A stretch of 64,000 nucleotides of DNA from Planctomycetota bacterium (lineage in GTDB: Bacteria; Planctomycetota; Phycisphaerae; Phycisphaerales; UBA1924), in contig JAJRPN010000030.1 of assembly GCA_024280755.1 (NCBI GenBank), forward strand, positions 62,001 through 126,000, read 5' to 3'. Shown here piece after piece: positions 51,335 through 59,250 of this stretch (its first letter is position 1; each line of letters opens with the position of its first letter). The position numbers were made by a program, and so were the translations under genes. The notes under the pieces were generated by a model, which saw only the letters and a list, made by a program, of their open reading frames with translations, was not told where the DNA came from and ran no database searches.

Positions 51335-51663
51335 GGAACACCACCCTCCGTCGTATCATTTGGGAGCGTCATGAACCGTTCGATACCAGGCGATGTGAAG
51401 TCGACCTTCTGATCTGGTTCAATTGGTTCTGCTTGACCGCCTCGGCGTTTTTGAGAAAGCAGGTACTTGTCGGGCGTTTTGTCCGCTAGTGCGAGGATCT
51501 CAGTACCTGTCATGCATGGTTCACAGACTACGAATTTTTCACGATCGATCCTTATTCGATAGTGCCGGTGCTGTGGCACATGACGTTCTGCTTTCGCATA
51601 TTCTTCCACATCGATAATCTCTGCATTCGTGATGTCGACATTTGCTTTACTAATCTGACTCAT
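51325..51663 (-). CDS. Ubiquitin-like protein, multi-ubiquitin family
   Basis: The 112-residue protein fits the Multi_ubiq beta-grasp family: YRIRIDREKFVVCEP, TGTEILALADKTPDKYLLSQ, then KVDFTSPGIERFMTLP. One Ub-like domain is seen (about 34-103). The end reads TTEGG followed by VPCD, so a double glycine is followed by four residues, as in ubiquitin precursors; the JAB domain encoded downstream could remove them. AAGGAATT lies eight bases before the ATG at 51663; longer starts are less likely. It is the first gene of the cassette. Confidence 0.85.
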   Translation of the reverse strand: MSQISKANVDITNAEIIDVEEYAKAERHVPQHRHYRIRIDREKFVVCEPCMTGTEILALADKTPDKYLLSQKRRGGQAEPIEPDQKVDFTSPGIERFMTLPNDTTEGGVPCD

Positions 51664-51729
51664 GATGAATTCCTTTTCGATCAAGCCGAGCATGGTCCGA
51701 AAACAATGGGATTCATACGCAGAATCACC

Positions 51730-51757
51730 CTTATAATCAGTATTGTGAGCAAGGCAA
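51730..51757 (-). promoter_or_regulatory. Candidate promoter of the Ub-like cassette
   Basis: On the minus strand TTGCCT (51757-51752) and TATAAG (51735-51730) are 16 bases apart. This would start transcription about 60 bases before the Ub-like gene. It is the best sigma-70-like pair in the gap. Confidence 0.45.
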
Positions 51758-51846
51758 ACAAAGGCGGGAAGGTTGCCTCGCAGACAACTGTAGCAGTTAT
51801 GGGCGAGAAGGCCACCTTGAGCAACACTCGCATGGCGCTTTTTTCC

Positions 51847-51858
51847 CAAACATGTTTG
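51847..51858. promoter_or_regulatory. Perfect 12-bp palindrome, candidate operator
   Basis: CAAACATGTTTG is a perfect palindrome five bases before the -35 box of the XRE promoter, in the divergent gap. XRE repressors often bind such sites in their own promoter region, so it may be the operator of the adjacent regulator. Confidence 0.4.
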
Positions 51859-51863
51859 CGACA

Positions 51864-51892
51864 TTGACATTTCGGTTGTGGTCGTGTATCCT
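51864..51892 (+). promoter_or_regulatory. Promoter of the XRE/ImmA pair
   Basis: TTGACA (51864-51869) is a perfect -35, followed after 17 bases by TATCCT (51887-51892). The start point would lie about 15 bases before the XRE ATG, giving a short leader. Confidence 0.65.
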
Positions 51893-51913
51893 TTAGGCCC
51901 TACCTAATCGGAG

Positions 51914-52249
51914 ATGAAGATTTTGGCTGACCATCGTGGAAAAGTTGATTCGATTTACCCAGAAGTGGGGCGCCGAATTCGTGAAGCCCGAAAGGCAAAA
52001 TCCCATCAGCTTACTCAGCAAGATCTAGGTGATCAGATTGAGCTTTCGAGAGAATCAGTAGCCAATATTGAAAGTGGGCGACAGCAAGTCTTGTTGCACC
52101 ATGTGCTACGGATTGCAACAGTGCTGGGTATCCCGCTCGCCGATCTCATACCCCACAATCCAATCAAAAAACTCAGCTTGGATGATGCTCTGGAAAGTGT
52201 ATCAGATGATGAAAGATCATTCGTTGCACGCGCACTAAAGGACAATTGA
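51914..52249 (+). CDS. XRE-family transcriptional regulator
   Basis: The 111-residue protein has an XRE/Cro helix-turn-helix (VGRRIREARKAKSHQLTQQDLGDQIELSRESVANIESGRQQ, in parts, residues 18-58) and an acidic C-terminal helix region. It is paired with an ImmA-like protease one base downstream. Such pairs work by cleavage of the repressor after a signal. It is divergent from the Ub-like cassette, so it is the likely controller. GGAG touches the ATG at 51914; a TTG at 51923 has better spacing and may be the real start. Confidence 0.88.
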   Translation: MKILADHRGKVDSIYPEVGRRIREARKAKSHQLTQQDLGDQIELSRESVANIESGRQQVLLHHVLRIATVLGIPLADLIPHNPIKKLSLDDALESVSDDERSFVARALKDN

Positions 52250-52250
52250 C

Positions 52251-52790
52251 ATGGCCATACGCAGAAAACTGATTAAGCACAAAGTTGCCGAGCTCATCGA
52301 TAGCTGTGCTATCTCAAAGCCACCGGTTGATGTATCCAAAGTCGCACGGTCACTTGGTCTTGAGATTGTGATGGCGCCGGACGAGGTGGGGCTTTCTGGT
52401 TTTCTGATATCCGATTCAGATTCCGGCCGCCAAATCATCGGTGTGAACCAGTCTCATCACATCAATCGCCGCCGGTTTACGATTGCACATGAAATTGGTC
52501 ACCATGTGATGGGTCATCTGGAAGGTAAGATTCATGTTGACTCAAATACAACACTTCGGGTTGCAGCTCGATCCTCAGTGTCAAGTAAGGGTACTGACCC
52601 TCACGAAGTCGAAGCTAACTCTTTTGCCGCAGAATTACTGATGCCTCAATCGTTGGTGGAGAATGCAATGGCCATTATTGAGCGTGATAGCAATCTTGGT
52701 GACGATCAAATTATTGCGGCAATTGCGAAACAGTTCAAGGTAAGTGAATCTGCAATGAGTTTTCGCTTAGCCAACTTGGGCTTAGGTTGA
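52251..52790 (+). CDS. ImmA/IrrE-family metallopeptidase
   Basis: The 179-residue protein has HEIGH at residues 80-84 and a second motif EVEANSFAAELLMP near 119-132, the zinc peptidase marks of ImmA/IrrE. These proteases cleave XRE repressors, as in ICEBs1 and the Deinococcus IrrE-DdrO pair. It starts one base after the XRE stop. Its C-terminal helices (FKVSESAMSFRLANLGL) are typical of the family. No separate nuclease or toxin lies inside this pair. Confidence 0.92.
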   Translation: MAIRRKLIKHKVAELIDSCAISKPPVDVSKVARSLGLEIVMAPDEVGLSGFLISDSDSGRQIIGVNQSHHINRRRFTIAHEIGHHVMGHLEGKIHVDSNTTLRVAARSSVSSKGTDPHEVEANSFAAELLMPQSLVENAMAIIERDSNLGDDQIIAAIAKQFKVSESAMSFRLANLGLG

Positions 52791-52917
52791 AAGTAAAGGG
52801 CGATCGAGCATTTCGGGCAAAATATTTTGATTGATGTGGAGAGATTCTCTCGGTAAGCTTGCGGTTCGATAATTCTGGGGCTTTTCTATTAAGATTGTTT
52901 AGCACTGAGAGCACACA

Positions 52918-53970
52918 ATGATTGAATTTTGCTACGAACCATCCAAGCAATCAGATGCGGTAGTGGTGCGAAGCGATGACCATACGATGGGGGAGTCGTT
53001 AGCTCAATATCTAAAAATGAAAATTCACCCTTTACTTCTTCGTAGCAATCCAGACCGAGTCGATGTTGTCCCAATGCATAATCGGACCGAAGGTGTTTCT
53101 GAATTGGAGAAAGAGGGCAAGCTGTTCAATTTCAAACGCCCGACAGCAGTTATGAGCTCAACCAATCAGATAGAGCTTCGCTGTTTTCCAGGATTCGATT
53201 ATGTTTTTCACTATGCCGGTATTGTTGCTTCTCATTATCAGAGTCTCGGCCATCCACTTCGTGTGACATATACCACGCCTGAGAAGAGCTTGTGTCGCCG
53301 AGCTCTTGAAGCATCAGGGATCTTTAAAATTCCACTTGCACGAGTGGTCATCATGGGCTATGTTGAAGGCCTTGATTCTCGATCTCCTGATGACAAATGG
53401 AGAGGCGAGGGGGAGTTTAAATGGAAGCGGTTTGATAGCACTATTCCAGATTCTATTCTCGTTGGATGTGAACATACCTACTGGGGCGATATCGCGGGAA
53501 CAGTGGTCGAGCTTCTTGCCGAACGAGGGGTGCAGCTTGTGATTTATGCGGGCAAGCTGGGGTCATTGAACTCTACGGATGTTCCAAATACATGCTTAGC
53601 TAGCTCAGCGGAAAGTGTTTTACCCGATGGGCATGCTGTTGTATGGGAGAACATTTTTGAGCACACGAAGTTTGATGATGATCTGTGTCGTTATGGAATG
53701 CATGTGACAGTACCGTCGGTACTTCAGGAGACCAAGCAATGGCTTGAATCACTTGATTCGAGGATGCGGTTCGTTGATCCAGAGATTGGACATATGGCTG
53801 CAGCAGCCAAACTCGCAGGAATCGGGTTTTCTAACTTGCACATCATCTCTGACAATCTAGTAGCCCAGCACGAGCATGATCTTTCCAATGAGCGTGATTC
53901 GGAAGTTGTCGAAAAGCGATCTATGCTAACAACTCGAATGACTGACGCTATTTGGGCTAGTATTCGATAG
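52918..53970 (+). CDS. Nucleoside phosphorylase/nucleosidase-like protein
   Basis: The 350-residue protein weakly fits the PNP/MTAN fold: VVIMGYVEG, LVIYAGKLGSLNS (compare the family GTCGSL), GMHVTVPSVLQET, VDPEIGHMAAAA with a Glu in the place of the MTAN substrate-binding Glu, and IISDNL with an Asp like the catalytic one. Such domains also occur as effectors in bacterial conflict systems. It lies after the XRE/ImmA pair with 127 bases between, so it may be controlled with it. Function unproven. Confidence 0.55.
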   Translation: MIEFCYEPSKQSDAVVVRSDDHTMGESLAQYLKMKIHPLLLRSNPDRVDVVPMHNRTEGVSELEKEGKLFNFKRPTAVMSSTNQIELRCFPGFDYVFHYAGIVASHYQSLGHPLRVTYTTPEKSLCRRALEASGIFKIPLARVVIMGYVEGLDSRSPDDKWRGEGEFKWKRFDSTIPDSILVGCEHTYWGDIAGTVVELLAERGVQLVIYAGKLGSLNSTDVPNTCLASSAESVLPDGHAVVWENIFEHTKFDDDLCRYGMHVTVPSVLQETKQWLESLDSRMRFVDPEIGHMAAAAKLAGIGFSNLHIISDNLVAQHEHDLSNERDSEVVEKRSMLTTRMTDAIWASIR

Positions 53971-53985
53971 AAGCATTACAAAAGC

Positions 53986-54015
53986 GGGCCAGCGATTTGC
54001 GTGCCGGTAGGGGGG
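53986..54015. repeat. Left copy of a repeat flanking the type III RM operon
   Basis: The left end reads GGGCCAGCGATTTGCGTG (53986-54003) then CGGTAGGGGGG (54005-54015). Both pieces recur near 62344-62369 past the operon, in the other order. This may mark the border of an inserted module. Confidence 0.35.
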
Positions 54016-54086
54016 CAGGTCATGATATCGCCAATTCTTCGCCTCAAACGCCGGCATTATTTGATAACAACTGATACTATCTGTTG

Positions 54087-54302
54087 ATGACAAGCCGCAA
54101 CAGGGACTACAACAGCGCCGGTTCAGTGCCCGATGTGATGACTATCGAGCAACTCTCTTCGTATCTTCAGCTCTCACGGTCCACGCTCTACAAGCTCGCT
54201 CAGGAAGGAAAGCTACCTGGGCAGAAGGTCGGGAAGCACTGGAGGTTCAGCAAGCAAGTTATTGATGAATGGCTGCGTGGGGGCGAAAGGGGTGAGCCGT
54301 GA
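54087..54302 (+). CDS. Excisionase-type HTH DNA-binding protein
   Basis: The 71-residue product has the MerR-like helix-turn-helix of the excisionase family: VMTIEQLSSYLQLSRSTLYKLAQEGKLPGQKVGKHWRFSKQVIDEWL (in parts). It overlaps the SNF2 gene by four bases, so it belongs to the restriction operon and may regulate it. TTG at 54084 is also in frame; no Shine-Dalgarno decides between them. Confidence 0.85.
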   Translation: MTSRNRDYNSAGSVPDVMTIEQLSSYLQLSRSTLYKLAQEGKLPGQKVGKHWRFSKQVIDEWLRGGERGEP

Positions 54303-57184
54303 CGGTCTCCTCACATCAGGCGTGCTATTTCGCGCATGAATTAACTCGGCTTGGGTCCGTTGGTGAGCTTGATCGCCTCAGCACAACCCTGTTCGACTCC
54401 AAAGTTGATCTGAACCCGCATCAGATCGAAGCGGCTCTATTTGCGATCTCCAACCCACTTCAGAAAGGCGTCATCCTCGCGGACGAAGTGGGTCTCGGCA
54501 AGACGATTGAAGCAGGGCTGGTGCTGTGCCAGAAGTGGGCCGAGCGCAAGCGCCGTTTGATCATCGTCTCGCCTGCCCACATCCGCAAGCAGTGGCAAAC
54601 CGAGCTATCCGAGAAATTCAATCTGCCCAGCATCGTGTTGGATCGAAAGATTTTCAACCAGCTGAAGCGAGATGGTGCGATAAACCCATTCGACTGCGGT
54701 CAAATTGTCGTGGTTTCCTACGGCTTTGCAGCCCGGATGCAGGATGAACTTCGGGCTACCCCTTTCGACCTTGCTGTCTTCGACGAAGCACACAAACTCC
54801 GCAATGCCTATCAGCCCAGTCGCAAGCAGGGGCAAAAGCTTCGGTGGGCATTTGAGCTCCGCAGGAAACTGCTGTTAACGGCAACCCCGTTGCAAAACAA
54901 CCTTCTTGAATTATACGGGTTGGGCTGGTTTATCGACGAGCACATCTTTGGGGACAAAAGCGCATTCCAAAGTCGCTACTGCCGATCCGGCGGTGATCTA
55001 GAAGGTCTGCGCCAGCGATTGGGTCAGTTTTGTAAGCGCACGCTACGAAAAGACTGTGAATATGTTCGCTACACAAAGCGCCGGGCCATTACCCATCACT
55101 TTACACAGAACCAAGAAGAAAAACAGCTCTACATTGATGTGCTTGCTTTTATGCAGCAGGACGAGAGCTACGCATTCCCAGCCAAGCAACGTCAGCTTAT
55201 TGAGATTGTCGTCTTCAAAGCTCTGGCATCATCACCTATAGCCCTTGCGGGAACACTCCGCACAATGCTTGCCCGCCTTGAAGCCTTACGCGATGGATTG
55301 GCTGAGGCGAATGCCGAACAGCCGTATTGGCGCTCTCTCGCCAACGACGAAGACTTCGACCTTGAGGATTTGCTCGATGAATGGGATGACGAGGACGATT
55401 CTGGCCGCGATGATGGGCAGATCGACGGCAAAATCCTCGCAAGGGAAGTTAATCTCCTTCAGTCGCTTATTGAGCGAGCTGAGAGTATCACCTGTGATAG
55501 CAAATCGACGGCGCTGCTCACTGCTCTCGAACGAGGCTTCGCCGAGTTGGTGAAGATCGGAGCGCCTCGCAAAGCCCTGATCTTCACCGAGAGTCGAAAG
55601 ACGCAGGCGTTTCTCGCCGAGTTTCTCGAAAGCAATGGCTACCGCGGGAAAGTCATCCAATACAACGGCAGCAACTCGCACCCACAAGCAAAAGTGGCCT
55701 ATGAACAGTTCAAGCAGCAATACCAAGACACCGATCGATTTACTGGAAGCAAGGCTGTAGACATTCGGAGCGCACTGATCGAAGCGTTTCGAGAAAGCGG
55801 CGAGATACTGCTCGCCACCGAAGCCGCTGCCGAAGGTGTCAATCTGCAGTTTTGCTCGTTCGTGATCAACCACGACATGCCGTGGAATCCCCAGCGTATC
55901 GAGCAACGAATCGGTCGCTGCCACCGTTACGGCCAGAGTTTCGATGTGGTTGTGCTAAACTTTCTCAATCAAGATAACCACGCAGACCGGCGCGTTCATA
56001 CACTTCTCGACGAGAAGTTTAATCTCTTTGATGGCGTCTTCGGAGCCAGCGATCACGTTCTGGGCGCAATCGAGAGCGGCGTTGACTTCGAGCGACGTAT
56101 CATCGACATCCTCAAGACCTGCCGTGACGCCGATGCGATCGAAGCAGCTTTCAACAAGCTGCAGGAGGATCTCGATGATGTCATCCAGGACAAGATGGGC
56201 ACGGCCAAACAGCAGCTGATTGACCACTTCGACGCCGATGTGCACGCGCGACTCCAGTCACAGCTTGAGGATGCCGAGCTGGCGCTCAATCGCATCCAAG
56301 AGAAGTTCTGGCGTCTTACGCAATGGGGCCTAGCCGATCAGGCCACCTTTGACCACGAGCGATTTAGCCTCAATCTGCCCAACCCACCTGCGAAGGAAAT
56401 TCCGCCGGGCCAGCACCGGCTGATTTCTGCGGCCAAGCAGGATGCTCATGGCCGCATCGCTCCCGGCCGAGACCACTTGCTTCGACTCTCCAGCCCGCTG
56501 GGTCATTGGCTCCTTGAGACGGCAAAATCCCAACCTCTGCCGATACATGAGCTTCAGTTCGATCTCTCCTCCCACCCCAAGAAAATCAGCATGCTCGAAC
56601 CCTACAAGGGACAAAGTGGCTGGCTTCGGGTTGAGAGGCTTGAAGTCCACACCGACACCGAAGAGGACTTCCTGCTCGTCAGCGGCGTCACCGACGACCT
56701 CAAGAGCATGGATATTGAGTGCCTCGAACGCCTATGGGATCTCTTGTCCACAGACCGGGGCCCGCGAGCGCTCGCAGAAGATATTGACGATCGCTTATCA
56801 CAAGAACTTGAGCAGCATCGCCAGGCCACTTTGCTCAAGCACTCGGAGAGCGTGGGCAAGAGACTGCAGCAACTGCAGGATCAGCTCGAACAGTGGGCCG
56901 AGGACAAGATTGAGCCCGAGAAGCAGAAACTCGAAGAGCTGCGCAATCAGAAGCGTCAGGCCCGCCGACAAGCTCGGCAGGCCAATACCGTCGATGACCA
57001 GCTCGCAAGCCAAACCCAAGCGAGACAGATTGAGAAGCAGATTCGTGCGCAAGAGCAAGCTGTCGCCCGCTTGCAAGACGAGTTAGATGACAAGCTCGAC
57101 GAGATGTTTACTCAACTCAAGACCAGTAGCCAACAGAAGGCGACGCCGCAGACTATTATGACCGTGAAATGGAGCGTTGTGTGA
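54299..57184 (+). CDS. SNF2-family helicase of the RM operon
   Basis: The 961-residue protein is a SNF2/RapA-type ATPase: DEVGLGKTIEA at 62-72, DEAH at 162-165, LTATPLQNN at 193-201 and QRIGRCHRYGQ near 536. The last 120 residues form a long charged coiled coil (LQQLQDQLEQWAEDKIEPEKQK). Such helicases often accompany type III RM and may help translocation or clear bound proteins. It starts at GTG inside the HTH gene end (overlap 54299-54302) and its own stop overlaps the Mod start. Confidence 0.9.
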   Translation: MTVSSHQACYFAHELTRLGSVGELDRLSTTLFDSKVDLNPHQIEAALFAISNPLQKGVILADEVGLGKTIEAGLVLCQKWAERKRRLIIVSPAHIRKQWQTELSEKFNLPSIVLDRKIFNQLKRDGAINPFDCGQIVVVSYGFAARMQDELRATPFDLAVFDEAHKLRNAYQPSRKQGQKLRWAFELRRKLLLTATPLQNNLLELYGLGWFIDEHIFGDKSAFQSRYCRSGGDLEGLRQRLGQFCKRTLRKDCEYVRYTKRRAITHHFTQNQEEKQLYIDVLAFMQQDESYAFPAKQRQLIEIVVFKALASSPIALAGTLRTMLARLEALRDGLAEANAEQPYWRSLANDEDFDLEDLLDEWDDEDDSGRDDGQIDGKILAREVNLLQSLIERAESITCDSKSTALLTALERGFAELVKIGAPRKALIFTESRKTQAFLAEFLESNGYRGKVIQYNGSNSHPQAKVAYEQFKQQYQDTDRFTGSKAVDIRSALIEAFRESGEILLATEAAAEGVNLQFCSFVINHDMPWNPQRIEQRIGRCHRYGQSFDVVVLNFLNQDNHADRRVHTLLDEKFNLFDGVFGASDHVLGAIESGVDFERRIIDILKTCRDADAIEAAFNKLQEDLDDVIQDKMGTAKQQLIDHFDADVHARLQSQLEDAELALNRIQEKFWRLTQWGLADQATFDHERFSLNLPNPPAKEIPPGQHRLISAAKQDAHGRIAPGRDHLLRLSSPLGHWLLETAKSQPLPIHELQFDLSSHPKKISMLEPYKGQSGWLRVERLEVHTDTEEDFLLVSGVTDDLKSMDIECLERLWDLLSTDRGPRALAEDIDDRLSQELEQHRQATLLKHSESVGKRLQQLQDQLEQWAEDKIEPEKQKLEELRNQKRQARRQARQANTVDDQLASQTQARQIEKQIRAQEQAVARLQDELDDKLDEMFTQLKTSSQQKATPQTIMTVKWSVV

Positions 57185-59247
57185 CTAAGCCTGATACCAA
57201 GAAATCCGAACCCAGTAACCTCGATCGGCTCGATGGCCAGTCTATGGACATCACCGCCCAGCGCCTCGCCGCGATCAAGGCTTTGCTGCCGGAAGCCTTC
57301 GACCTCGACGGTAACCTCGTTCGCGACAAACTGCTCGAAGCGCTCAAACCAGCGAGCTACGAAGCCAGCGATGACATCCCAGCGTTCGGGCTCGCTTGGC
57401 CGGGCAAGCAATTGGCATTCGCCGCAGCCGGGGTGCCGACCACCGCGACGCTCAGGCCGTCCCCAGAGCAGTCCGTCGACTTTGACACCACACAGAACCT
57501 GCTGATCGAGGGCGACAACCTCGAAGTCCTCAAGACCCTGCGACGCAGCTACCAGGGCAAGGTCAAGATGATCTACATCGACCCGCCGTACAATACCGGC
57601 AAAGACTTCGTCTACCCGGACAACTACGGCGAAGGTTTGGACACCTACCTACAGCGAACCGAGCAGAAAGACGACGACGGTTTCTGGAAGAGCACCAACA
57701 GCGAGACCAGCGGTCGCAAGCACGCCAACTGGTTGAGCATGATGGCACCGCGGCTGACGCTTGCTCGGAACCTACTCCGTGACGACGGTGTGATTTTTGT
57801 GTCAATCGGAGATGACGAAGAAGCAAATTTGCGACTGCTCTGCGACGAAGTGTTTGGTCCTGAAAACTTCTGCAACACCATAGCTGTCGAGATGTCTACG
57901 ACATCTGGGCCGAAAACGGTGAATGCGCAACAGGGCACCATTGTCAAGAACATTGAATTTGTTCATATATACCGGAAATCATCGGCATTTAACGAAAGCG
58001 TGCGCACTCCACTACTTGATGGGATCGATGCATATGACACGCATTACACAAATTGGATGAACGACGACGGTACCCTAGACACGCTCTCTGACGTCTTAAT
58101 GTGTGACGTAGCCATCAGGTCCGATGTCGAGAAAAATAATCTGGCAGGCAGCAGAGGGTTCAGTATCAAGTCTATGGACAAGTTGTTGTCAGTATCTGAG
58201 GCAGCGAGGGAGTTCGTTACAGACAACCTGAAGAGGATTGCTCGTGTAGACCGGCCGCCGGTGTCTGCGCAAGGGGCGTCGCCAGATGTCGGAAAATGGG
58301 AGCGTTTTTCGGCAGACCATAGGGACTATCTACTTACAACACTCGAAAGCGGAACTCTACAATCGCTCATTCCGTTGCATGCAAATTACCGAATGTCTGA
58401 CGATTACAAGCCTCGATTTGGGCGAACTGTCATTCGCGGCGACCTTTGGAAGGGGTTCCACCAGGACATGGGCAATGTAGCCAAAGAAGGCGACATGGTC
58501 TTCGCCAACGGAAAAAAGCCCGTCCGTCTAATCAAGCAGTTCAGCAAGTGGGCAACCTTGGGCGATGGCGACATTCTCCTCGATTTCTTCGCAGGGTCCG
58601 GCACCAGCGGGCATGCCACCATGGCACAGAACGCTGAGGATGGTGGCCAACGTCGCTACATCTGCGTGCAATTGCCGGAGCCATTGGATGAACCGGTGAC
58701 GCTCGACGATGGCATCGTCTGCGAGACGATATTCGATCTCACCCGAGAACGGCTCAAGCGGGCGGGCAGCAAGATCAAGGAAGAGGCTGGGCTGAACGCC
58801 GAGAAGCTTGACACCGGGCTGCGTGTCTTTAAGCTTGATTCAAGCAACTTCACTGCGTGGAACAGCGACCCGACAACCAGCGAGACGGACTTGCTCGAAC
58901 GCCTTGAACAGCTCAACGACCAAACCGTAGCCGGGCGTTCTGAAATGGACATCCTCTGGGAGATACTGCTCAAGATGGGGCTGCCACTGGATTTGCAACT
59001 CGAGCGATTTGAGCTGGAGGGCGCATCGTTCATCGGCGTTGCAGACCGAACCAAGGTCCTCAGCACCGAAACAGCAATCCCGACAGCGGCCCTTGAAGCC
59101 CTTCTGGATCAGGACATCCCGCCATCTGAGCTCGTCGTGCTAGACGGCGCCTTCGAAAACGACAATGCCCGCGCCAACATCGCCACGCTCTACAAAGAGC
59201 GTAAGGACGACGACGGGAAGCCGGTATGTAACCTGAAGGTAGTGTAA
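57181..59247 (+). CDS. Type III restriction-modification methyltransferase (Mod)
   Basis: The 688-residue protein is a beta-class N6-adenine methyltransferase: MIYIDPPYNTGKDF with DPPY at 134-137 and FAGSGTSGHA near 470. Between them lies the target recognition region (about 225-420), whose DNA looks more AT-rich than its flanks, as for a swapped specificity module. GGAG at 57171-57174 and a GTGA overlap with the SNF2 stop favour the GTG at 57181 over the ATG at 57169. Mod methylates one strand of an asymmetric site and is required for cleavage by Res. Confidence 0.93.
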   Translation: MTKPDTKKSEPSNLDRLDGQSMDITAQRLAAIKALLPEAFDLDGNLVRDKLLEALKPASYEASDDIPAFGLAWPGKQLAFAAAGVPTTATLRPSPEQSVDFDTTQNLLIEGDNLEVLKTLRRSYQGKVKMIYIDPPYNTGKDFVYPDNYGEGLDTYLQRTEQKDDDGFWKSTNSETSGRKHANWLSMMAPRLTLARNLLRDDGVIFVSIGDDEEANLRLLCDEVFGPENFCNTIAVEMSTTSGPKTVNAQQGTIVKNIEFVHIYRKSSAFNESVRTPLLDGIDAYDTHYTNWMNDDGTLDTLSDVLMCDVAIRSDVEKNNLAGSRGFSIKSMDKLLSVSEAAREFVTDNLKRIARVDRPPVSAQGASPDVGKWERFSADHRDYLLTTLESGTLQSLIPLHANYRMSDDYKPRFGRTVIRGDLWKGFHQDMGNVAKEGDMVFANGKKPVRLIKQFSKWATLGDGDILLDFFAGSGTSGHATMAQNAEDGGQRRYICVQLPEPLDEPVTLDDGIVCETIFDLTRERLKRAGSKIKEEAGLNAEKLDTGLRVFKLDSSNFTAWNSDPTTSETDLLERLEQLNDQTVAGRSEMDILWEILLKMGLPLDLQLERFELEGASFIGVADRTKVLSTETAIPTAALEALLDQDIPPSELVVLDGAFENDNARANIATLYKERKDDDGKPVCNLKVV

Positions 59248-59250
59248 GGC

